This document shows positions 1-8,183 of a stretch of 19,365 nucleotides of DNA, piece after piece. The DNA is taken from the NCBI GenBank assembly GCA_002803225.1, contig NXFV01000445.1, positions 1-19,365 on the forward strand, read 5' to 3'. The translations under genes were made by a program, and so were the position numbers. The notes beneath the pieces are model-generated. The model ran no database searches and was not told where the DNA came from. It saw nothing but the letters and a program-made list of their open reading frames with translations. Source of the DNA: Gamarada debralockiae. Taxonomy: Eukaryota > Ascomycota > Leotiomycetes > Helotiales > Hyphodiscaceae. Each line of letters begins with the position of its first letter. Position 1 is the first letter of the stretch.

Positions 1-116
1 TACACAAGCGCACTAGTACTACGGAACCTCTTTTCAATACAATCATTATTGTCCCCCTCCCCTTATTGCTACTTCTCTGATATACTGTAATCCCTCCTGC
101 TGCCCTCCAGCTACCA
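1..116. other. Unassigned sequence before the WD40 repeats
   Basis: Shows no WD40 similarity, whereas the sequence from about 117 does. The frame used by the WD40 repeats is closed by TGA at 78-80. A pyrimidine-rich stretch ends in CAG at 108-110, with CTGAT at 76-80, so this could be the 3' end of an intron whose upstream exon lies outside the window. It could equally be unrelated DNA joined to a 5'-truncated gene. I cannot decide between the two. Confidence 0.35.
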
Positions 117-836
117 GTAGCTGTTACAGTAGCCTTCTCACCTGACGGCAAGCAGGTTGTCTCTGGATCTCAGGATAAGAAAGTCCGGCTCTGGGACGCT
201 GCCATAGGAGCCGCGATGCAGACGCTCGAAGGCCATTCTTCTTTCGTTACTTCTGTAGCCTTTTCACCTGACAGCAAGCAGGTCGTCTCTGGATCTCGGG
301 ATAGGACAGTCCGGCTCTGGGACGCTGCCACAGGAGCCGCGATGCAGACGCTCGAGGGCTATTCTTCCTGCACTACTTCTGTAGCCTTTTCACCTGACGG
401 CAGGCAAGTTGTCTCTGGATCTGGGGATAAGACAGTCCGGATCTGGGACGCTGCCACAGGAGCCGCGCTACAGACGCTCGAAGGCCATTCTGACTATGTT
501 ACTTCTATAGCCTTCTTACCTAATGGCAAGCTTGTCTCTGGATCTTGGGATAAGACAGTCCGGCTCTAGGACGCCACCACAGGAGCCGTGATACAGACGC
601 TCGAAGGCCATTCTTCCTACGTCACTTCTATAGCCTTCTCACCTGACAGTAATTTATTATCTACTTTACGTGTATCTGATTATTGGGTAGTGGAAGGTAA
701 AACAAATATTCTTTGGCTACCTCCTGATTACCGATCTACTTGTGAAGCTATTTGGGATCAAACTATCGTTTTAGGAAGTTTATCAGGGAGACTTTTATTT
801 CTTCAGTTTAGGAAAGGGCCAAAGCTTATAATATAA
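117..836 (+). pseudogene. 3' end of a NACHT/WD40 NLR-like gene, broken by an in-frame TAG
   Basis: One frame, open from 81, encodes a partial WD40 unit, then units starting at 216, 342, 468 and 591. Each has the pattern QTLEGH..VTS.AFSPD...VSGS.DKTVRLWD, typical of fungal NACHT-WD40 incompatibility proteins, where the WD40 domain is the ligand-sensing propeller. TAG at 567-569 replaces the Trp of the WD dipeptide in the third full unit; the same frame then runs on to TAA at 834-836. The tail after the repeats (NILWLPPDYR, then VLGSLSGRLLFLQF) resembles the usual C-terminal cap of this family, so 836 is probably the true gene end. The third unit lacks one codon (GKLVSGS instead of GKQVVSGS). 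The 5' part with the NACHT domain is missing or off the window. It may be a pseudogene, or a gene whose UAG is edited. Confidence 0.8.
216..590 (+). repeat. 42-codon WD40 repeats, left array
   Basis: Units at 216-341 and 342-467 are 126 nt each; the unit at 468-590 is 123 nt (one codon lost). The units are nearly identical at DNA level, as in hnwd-type genes where unequal exchange homogenises the array. Differences cluster at a few codons: SSF/SSC/SDY/SSY after the LEGH motif, and R/G/W before DKTV or DRTV. Several differences are RIP-type transitions, for example GGCCATTC to GGCTATTC (His to Tyr) near 356-363 and ACAGGA to ATAGGA near 204. Confidence 0.85.
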
Positions 837-1519
837 AACTAGCATATAGTAAACTTTGTATTGTTGTCTTTATATCATATCTCTTTTTCTTTTTATCTCT
901 ATTTCATAGAGGGTTCAAGAGGAGCGCGTAACTTTATAGTAATTGATAATTGCCACTCGGTTTCTAGAATCTTCTAGATTGTTCTGTTCAAGATTTTGCG
1001 TACAATTTTTGTGCCTAGAAACAACTACGCCAGGCATTGAAGTCATTACTAAGCCGGATGTGGAGCCACTGTTGACCTTTATGCCTGAGGCTTTATAAAT
1101 AAAATTACAACTTAAATATTATAGGTCGTTTCGGTCTAATCCAAATATCGTTAGTCGCTTTAACTCAAGGTACTAATCCACGTGGGAACCTTACCTTAAT
1201 TTACACACCACAGCAGCCACAAGGCTAATAACGATTTCTTGCATAGTAATAAGGCCTTAGAGCTCTAGATAAGACTCCTTTATAAGTATTAGGGATAGTA
1301 TAAGCTTAGTGGTAGAGCTGTAGTAGAGGAACTCTATTATACTATAAAAGGAGACCCTTTGTAAATCAGGTGTAAGGGCAACGATATAAACGTGATTTTC
1401 TAGTAAGAAGAGTTTAGGTTATCCGGGAGTAGCTATGAAATATAACTTATAAAAAAAATATAGAAGATATTAAGGTGTATATAGATTTTGAGATGCTTAA
1501 AGTCAAAGTACCTATTATT
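837..1519. other. Gene-free region 3' of the left NLR gene
   Basis: No coding frame, tRNA or rRNA was recognised. AATAAA at 1098-1103 is a possible polyadenylation signal, but it lies about 260 nt after the stop codon. CpA and TpG are still present, so RIP here was light or absent. Composition drifts towards AT beyond about 1130. Confidence 0.5.
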
Positions 1520-1570
1520 TTTTCGGCACGCAGGGATTTTCGGCACGCAGGGATTTTCGGCACACAGGGA
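1520..1570. repeat. 3 x 17-bp tandem repeat
   Basis: Three contiguous copies of ttttcggcacgcaggga (1520-1536, 1537-1553, 1554-1570). The third differs by G to A (cacgca to cacaca). It stands out as a GC-containing patch in AT-rich surroundings. Confidence 0.9.
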
Positions 1571-1957
1571 TAGACGTTAGTTGTAGAGCTATATTGGCCA
1601 GAAGGGAAGGTTCGTACTAGATTTATTCCTCAGGCAGCAATTATTTTCTTCTAGAATATTCCATAGATGACATAAAAATCCCTCCTAGTATAGAGGCCTC
1701 CTTAGAATTTTGCGTTATATAACAAAATAAAACTAGGATCCTTTTTGACCTTTATTCTAAGGTTCTTTATTAGCTCTTATCTAGCCTATTAAGCCGACTT
1801 TGTTTGGATAAGGGAGCTTAATTTAGTCGCTCACCACAAAGGCCCTATAATACTTCGACTACTAGAGGGACTCAAATAGGCTCTAATTACTAAATATAGC
1901 CCCTATTAGGACAGGGTAAAGCTTTCGGGGCGAACCTAGGTTTAGTACTCTAATTCC

Positions 1958-2067
1958 TAGTACCCTATTTTAAATGGTACTCAAATATTTGGAGTACAAT
2001 ATAATTTTTAGTACTAGATTTTAAATAGTACCTGACTATTTAGAGTACAAGAGCACCAGATAATTTC
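1958..2067. repeat. Degenerate ~55-bp direct repeat with TAGTAC motifs
   Basis: Two diverged units start with tagtac at 1958 and 2009, and a third tagtac starts at 2068. Both carry attttaaatrgtac followed by a gagtaca motif. The units are 51 and 59 bp, so this is a loose repeat. Confidence 0.5.
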
Positions 2068-2153
2068 TAGTACTAAACACACTAGAAATAGAAAGAAAGC
2101 CTAAAAAATTACTAAAGAATCCTAGACGTTTCTTAAATTATTCTAATTAATAG

Positions 2154-2367
2154 TAACTGTTTACTTTGTAGTAAATATTCACTGTTTAGTAAGTACTTAC
2201 TAAGGGGAGACTGTTCACTATATAGTGAATATTCACTAATTGGTGAGTACTTACTAGAGGGTAACTATTTACTCTATAGTAAATATTTACTAATTAGTAG
2301 GTACTTACTAGGGGGTAACTATTCACTTTGCAGTAAATATTCACTTTTTAGTAAGTACTTACTAGGT
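2154..2367. repeat. 4 x 54-bp tandem array of nested palindromes
   Basis: Units begin at 2154, 2208, 2262 and 2316 with exact 54-bp spacing. Each holds adjoining palindromes: agtgaatattcact in unit 2, agtaaatatttact in unit 3 and agtaagtacttact in units 1 and 4. Unit 2 also has ttcactatatagtgaa. Most differences between units are C/T and G/A at CpA/TpG positions. Confidence 0.9.
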
Positions 2368-2532
2368 TATACTACTTTTATCTTATTTAAGGAAGTAAAA
2401 AAGTAGCTTTAGCTCTAGCTAAATTAACTTTAGCGGTACTTATAAGACGTCTAATAGTAGCGCTAGCTCTCGAAAGAATTTAACTGAGATTATATAATAT
2501 ACAAATCGTTTTCCTATAATAGTTTAACTATA

Positions 2533-2694
2533 GGTACCTCTACTAAAAGGTACTTATATAGAAGGGTACTAATGTGAGAAGACACTAATAGAGAAGAGTA
2601 CTTTATAATTTTTAGGTACTTATACTAAAAGGTACTTATAACAAAAGGTACTATAGTAAAAATACACTAATTTATAAAGGTACCCTAATTTGCA
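2533..2694. repeat. ~10 x 16-bp tandem array, GGTACT core
   Basis: Units start at 2533, 2549, 2565, 2581, 2597, 2615, 2631, 2647, 2663 and 2679. All are 16 bp except the fifth (18 bp). The consensus is close to ggtacttatactaaaa. Units 2581, 2597 and 2663 are degenerate. Confidence 0.8.
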
Positions 2695-2717
2695 GCCACT
2701 AGCTTTCATCTAAGAAT

Positions 2718-2792
2718 AAGGCCTTACTAATAATAAGGCCTTAATGAGAACAAGGCCTTATTAAGAATAAGGCCTTACTAAGAGCAAGGCCC
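2718..2792. repeat. 5 x 17-bp tandem array, AAGGCCTTA core
   Basis: The palindromic core aaggcctta recurs at 2718, 2735, 2752, 2769 and (degenerate) 2786 with exact 17-bp spacing. An isolated copy of the core lies near 1250. Confidence 0.9.
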
Positions 2793-3000
2793 TGCCTTTT
2801 TTCTTCTTAATTTCTTGCGTTATATTTTATATCTAGAATTATATATATATATAACGGGTTACACCCGATATTATACTTAGCGCTAAAGCGCTTGCGCTAT
2901 TATGTGAACAGGCGTATGGCTTGTGCTACTGCCGCTACTACTACTACTAGTGGCCGCAGTACCCCCTTAATTTCTAGAAAGTAAATACTTTTTCTCTTTT
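2793..3000. other. GC-richer remnant with small hairpins before the AT island
   Basis: Holds an AT dinucleotide run (about 2841-2851), the 5-bp-arm hairpin cgggttacacccg (2855-2867), the near-palindrome agcgctaaagcgct just after 2880, and a run of cta triplets near 2940. No gene is seen. This is the last stretch with appreciable CpA/TpG before the RIP island. Confidence 0.5.
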
Positions 3001-4270
3001 CTTTTTTAGCTAATTCTTCTTATAATACAAATAAGCTTTTGTACTATATACTTTGTATTCGCCCTATAACAATATACTTCTAACCCTTACTTTAAGTATT
3101 ATCTATAGTCAAGTACTAGAACTAGGGTTTTACTTTAAGTTAGCTTATACTTCTATTATCTACATTTAACCTTATATCTACTTATTACTCTTTATTTAAA
3201 ATATTGCTTTTCAAAGGTTTTTTATACTAAGCGTCTATATTACATGGGAGTAAGCTTATAGATATTAAGTATAATAGTTACTACTTCTCTATTAATAATA
3301 CCCTTTTAAATTAGTATCTAACTTATAATTTACTCTTTAGTTAGTAATTAAGACTTAAGATCGAGAGAATTATAAGTAAAGTAGTAACTACTCTTCTAGT
3401 TATAGATAATAACTATTATATTAATATTATAGAATATTATAAGCTTATAAGCCTTATTAATTAAGATACTCTTCCTTTTATTTAACCTTTTGTTTTTTCT
3501 TTTTAAAAGAGTAATACTTATAATTAATTAAGGGACTAAGTTTTAAAATTAAAAAGAGATTAATTAATCTATTCCTTTTATTTTTAAGGTTTTTCTTTAG
3601 GAATATTTTATTTCTAGTTATTCTTATAATTAAGATCTTTTTTTAGCCTTTATATAAGGATTTGTAGTTAGCTCCTATCTAGTCTAATAAAAGCTAGCTT
3701 AGTTAATATAGTTAAAATTAGCTACTAACCTATAATTACTTAGTCCTAAAGGTCTCTTAGTAAATTTCTTTTAATATATTATATATTAAAGATAAAAATT
3801 ATAATTTAAGGACTAGACTAAGTTTTGTAATAAAGATACTAAAAGTAAATTCAAGAAGACTTTCTTAAGAGAGTAAAGGACTAAAGTAAGATTAAAAGAA
3901 ATTTAAGATAAAGGATTTAAAGAAGTATAAGTATATCGAGATTAAGGAAACAGATTATTATATTATTATAGAATTTAAAAATAAGAAGTTAATAATATAA
4001 TATATTCCTAATTAATTTAAGGTTACTTAGTTATATACCTTAGTAATATATAATTATAAATACATAAATGTTTTAGAATTAAAGTAGTAGGAATTTACTT
4101 TTATAAAGGTATATATTTAAACTTTATTATAGTTGTTCTTAATTTCTATTTAAAGTCTTTAACCTTAATACTAGTTTATTATATTTAATATCTAAAGAGT
4201 ATTATAAAACATCTAATAAAGAGATATTATAAGTTAACTACTAAGGAGGTTTTATGCATATAAAATTAAA

Positions 4271-4400
4271 GTATAGAGATAAAGTATAAAGATAAGATAT
4301 AAAGATAAGGTATAAAGATAAGATACAAAAACAAGGTATAGAAATAAGGTATAAAAACAAGGTACAAAAATAAGGTGTAAAAACAAGGTGTAAAAACAAG
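4271..4400 (-). repeat. 10 x 13-bp minisatellite, left copy
   Basis: Ten contiguous 13-bp units without indels, for example gtataaagataag (4310-4322), gtatagaaataag (4336-4348) and gtgtaaaaacaag (4375-4387 and 4388-4400). Read on the minus strand they match the array at 13601-13730. The left copy is more AT-rich, as expected if CpA changed to TpA. Confidence 0.85.
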
Positions 4401-4540
4401 GTATAGTAATATATTATAGTAAGAGGCCTTATTAGTTTATCTTATTAAGTAAGCTTATAAGGAATAAGGGCTAACTATTAATTATCGCTAAAATATTTTA
4501 GTCTAAAGAACTAATTTATTATAACTAAAATAAGACCTAA

Positions 4541-4640
4541 GAAGTTAAAGTTAGCTCTCTTCCTTAAATAAAAATAAATTAAATTAAATAGTTAATAACT
4601 ATTTTATCTTAGAGAGCTAAATTTAAATGCCTTAATTCTA
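4541..4640 (-). repeat. Dispersed ~100-bp repeat, copy 1
   Basis: Shares attttagaattaa (minus strand) and gttagctctcttccttaaat (plus strand) with 11996-12110, and its right half with 9359-9425. Near-inverted arms (aaagttagctctct and agagagctaaattt) lie within it. The copy at 9359-9425 sits inside the relic minus-strand gene, so copies 1 and 3 are probably gene fragments. Confidence 0.65.
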
Positions 4641-4978
4641 AAATAGCTCTATATATTATATATAGTACCTATTCGCTAGGTATATTTATAGTACTAATAA
4701 TTCTATTTTAATATTAGATTATCTTACCTTTAATTTAAATATTACTAAATTAACTTTCACTTGCCCTCTATTATTTTTATATAATATTACCCTATTAGTA
4801 CACTAATATACATTTAGTAATATATTCTCTTAACCTTATATAAAAAGAAACTTATTTAATATCTTAAGATAAACTACTCGAATAAAGGCTAAATATTTAG
4901 ATAATATTAGTAAAGTCCTATTTTAATATAATAACTTTATATAAGTATTTACTTAAGAGAAAAAGCTCCTTAAAGTAT

Positions 4979-6589
4979 ACTTTCTCTTATATATTTTATA
5001 TATTTCTGAACCTCTTTACTAAACTCTAGAATATAATCTAGTAATACTTTCTCCTAAGTCTTTATATTATTTAAGTAACTTATACTAAGGGAAAAGAATA
5101 TAAAAAAAGTTTATTTGTTTTTAAGGATACTTGTTTTCTTATAGTACTTTATATTTATAAAAAAATTTACTAAAAAGCTTTTATTTTTTATAAGCCTCTA
5201 TTTAAATCTGTCTTTAATATATTTAAATTTAACTTTAAATTTAAATATAACTATATAAATAGTCTATTTAAATATTATTCTATAGATAATAATTAATCTT
5301 AAAATAGTAAAAGATTAATTTACTTTAATCTAGCTCTCGATACTATTTATCTTATAAACCCTAGCCTTTAAAAGAAACCTTTGTCCTTATACCTAGAATT
5401 AGCTATTAAATTCCCTAATATAATAAAAGTCTAGTCTTTAGCTATAGAGTATTATTTTAACTTATATACTATTAATAAACTTAGTTATATAATAATATAT
5501 TCTAAAGGAAACCTTAAAAAAGTATTACTTATTATTAAATTTTATAATCCCTTATATAGAGGAAGTATTAAGTTTATTAATCTAGAAGATAATATAATTC
5601 CTATAAGGATATATAAGCTATAATTGCCTTAATAAAACTAGAAAGATATAAAGGCTAACTTAAGAAAGCGATTTAAAGTATTCTTAAGTAGACTATACTT
5701 TTAAGTTATAAAAGTCGAGTTTATTTATAACTACTAGGTAGTAAGTCTCTTTAAATATCTATTAAAGGATCTCTTAATTTCTAGTCTATAGCTTATTAAA
5801 GTCCTATGGCCTAGTTAAAGATAATTATAAGTTCTAGATCTTATTAAGTAAATTAATGTTTAGGAAGAAGTCAATATATAATATATTTAGGCCTAAAAAC
5901 TATAATTTAGTCGAGGATCTTATTAATTAAGTATAATTAGCTAGGTACCTTAGTATAACTATAATAGCCTAAATACCTAAAGTAAGTTATATAGTTAATA
6001 ATACTATATAATTTACTAATTAAGATTAGCTCTCCCTTATTAAGTATAGTATAATAAACCTTAGTTATTAACTATCCCTTTACTTAAGCTATACTATAAA
6101 AATATCTTAATATTTTAAAGGAGGATATTATAAATTATAATATATATATAAAAACTAACTAAAGTTTATATTATCCCTTTATCTATTATAATTAAAATCG
6201 CTAATCCTCCTAAACTTAGATACTACTTTTATAAATAATACTCTCTTAATAAATAAGTTCCCCTAGTCTTTTATAAGAGATATACTTTAAAATATAAACG
6301 ATTATACCTAAAGACTTTAGAAAAAAGAGGATCTAAAAAATACTTATAAACTAATTTACTATCTTAATAAATATATATAACTAAATTATCCTTTAATAAA
6401 TAGTTAAATAGTTCTTTAATAATAGTTAAATAATATAAGTTAACTTAAAGTAGCCTCTTTTAAAATTAGATAATTTAAACTCTTATATTAGTCTTCTACG
6501 CCTATATATTCCCGCTCCGCCTATAAGCTCTAAGATTTATACTAGTAAGTATAATAAAAAGCTAAATTATTTATCTATATCTTCCTAAA
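4979..6589 (+). pseudogene. Probable N-terminal extension of the relic kinase gene (or a separate relic gene)
   Basis: The frame of the kinase relic stays comparatively open back to about 4979. Between 5222 and 5520 it has about 4 stops per 100 codons, while the worst of the other two frames has roughly one stop per three codons in the part I read. All its stops are TAA or TAG, as expected from RIP of CAA, CAG and TGG. Short readable stretches include YKKSLFVFKDTCFLIVLYIY (about 5095), YKPLFKSVFNIFKF (about 5190) and KKVLLIIKFYNPLYRGSIKF (about 5517). No domain was recognised. It may be the N-terminal part of a ~780-codon kinase protein or a neighbouring gene that happens to share its frame. 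The low-complexity AT-rich composition limits confidence. Confidence 0.35.
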
Positions 6590-7324
6590 GGTATTAATAA
6601 AGTTATTAGCTTTAGATTATTTAACTTTATAAGTTATTTAAATAGTAAGAAAGTTTTAAAGTATCTATACATTTAAAGAGAGTAATAAGACTAGTTTGTA
6701 ATCAAAGAGTATATATATAATATATTAGGATTATACCCTAGGATTATTATCTACTTTAGACTAGATATATAAGGCTTAAAATTAGAATATATACTAATAG
6801 GAATTATAAGAGATTATCTATAAAATCCCAACTTAGCTAATTTTATTTCTTATAAAGATAGACTAAAGTAGTTCTAATAAGCTAGCAAAGCTTTAGCCTT
6901 CGTTTATACAAAGAATATTATTTACTATAATATAAATACCTAAAATTTTCTACTTGATAAGAACCTAGATATTAAGTTCTCTAACTTCTAAGGTATTTAT
7001 TCTAATTTAAATAGTTCTATAATTTATAGCTTTACTCTAGAAAATACTAAATTATTTCTCCCTTATCCTAAGAATTACTTAAATTAGAAGTTAGATCTCT
7101 TTATACTAAGTACTATAATCTATAAAATTATAAGTAATAGTAAACCTTTCCTAGATCTAAATAAAATTAAAGATAATAAAGAGATTAAGAAATAATATAT
7201 TAACGGATACTTTCCTATTATTAATAATATTTTTATTAAGTAAATTATCTATAAATACTAATTACTTATATATAAGAAGATTAAGGCTTATATTAAGGAT
7301 CTTATAGCCCTTAAGAAGTATTAA
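6590..7324 (+). pseudogene. RIP-destroyed protein kinase catalytic domain
   Basis: One unbroken frame (about 245 codons, no frameshift) carries kinase landmarks in the right order and spacing. The hinge GLKLEYI is at 6773, followed by RDYL at 6809. The helix before the catalytic loop reads ASKALAFVYTKNIIYYNI (about 6875-6934). The catalytic loop YYNINT*NFLLD (6923-6958) corresponds to the HCDIN..NFLLD type of loop. SNF*G (6980-6994) stands for the Mg-binding DFxG motif, and KLDLF..STIIYKII, SKPF.DL and INGYFP follow. Stops are TAA/TAG only; catalytic His and Asp read as Tyr and Asn, exactly the CpA and TpG transitions RIP makes. The loop type and C-lobe resemble a large family of fungal Ser/Thr-like kinases with unknown targets. 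The relic has no function now. Its mutation implies that it was duplicated. Confidence 0.78.
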
Positions 7325-8183
7325 GTAATATACTCTTAGCTATTTTATTTTCCCTTAGTCCCTCTTATAATAAGGGCTTATATAGAGTTTAGTAAAGTAA
7401 AATAGTATTTATAATACAAAGAAAGGCTATTATATTATATTCTAGGATATAAATCTACTTACTTAATAAAAGAAGTATATAGACTAATATAATCTTTAGC
7501 TATATTATATATCTAATATATCTTTATCTTATAATAATATCGGATTTTAAGTTAAGTATTATACCTACTAAAGAGTAGACCTTTAACCTCCCACTTATAG
7601 TATTTTACTAATATTTAAAGATTTTAAGGTAATTATTACTTCTCTAGAGTTATTACTAACTAAAAAGTAAAACCTTATAAAGCCGAAGTAGTCTTGTGCA
7701 AATATAGACCTATATTCTATTTATACTATTAGCTAATCTTTAAATATAATATTAAAAGAATTTATTAAAATTTAATTAAGGTATATACTATATAGCCTCT
7801 TCTAAATATAGTAATATAATAGTATATTATATATAACTTACTAGAGCTAGTATATACCTTCTGCAGAAGATTATCAAAGTATCCTTAATAGTCTTATATA
7901 AGATAGACTTTCTATTAAAGTTCTTAGTAGCTAATAGCTATTATAAGCTAATAAGAGTTACAAAACCAATATATATTACTTATAAGCTATAGGCCCTATA
8001 CTACTAGTTATTTAAGATATCAAACAAGGTAAAAGCTTATATTTACCTAATAGGCATAAGTAATAATTAGTTATAATTATATACTAGAAAAGGTTAGTAA
8101 GACTATAACTAATAGTAGACAGCTCCTTATTTTAAGTAAGTCGGCATATAACAAGTGACTTTAAATATTTATATAAGAACAAG
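7325..8183. other. RIP-mutated DNA, no gene recognised
   Basis: Lies between the kinase relic and the stop end of the minus-strand relic. A few CpA/TpG-bearing patches remain (for example around 7690-7700 and 7860-7870), but I could not follow a convincing frame on either strand. Confidence 0.4.

Noticed and set aside
3880..4110. Possible further relic frame on the plus strand
   Set aside because: Stop density (about 5 in 70 codons) is no lower than expected for this composition and no motif was recognised.
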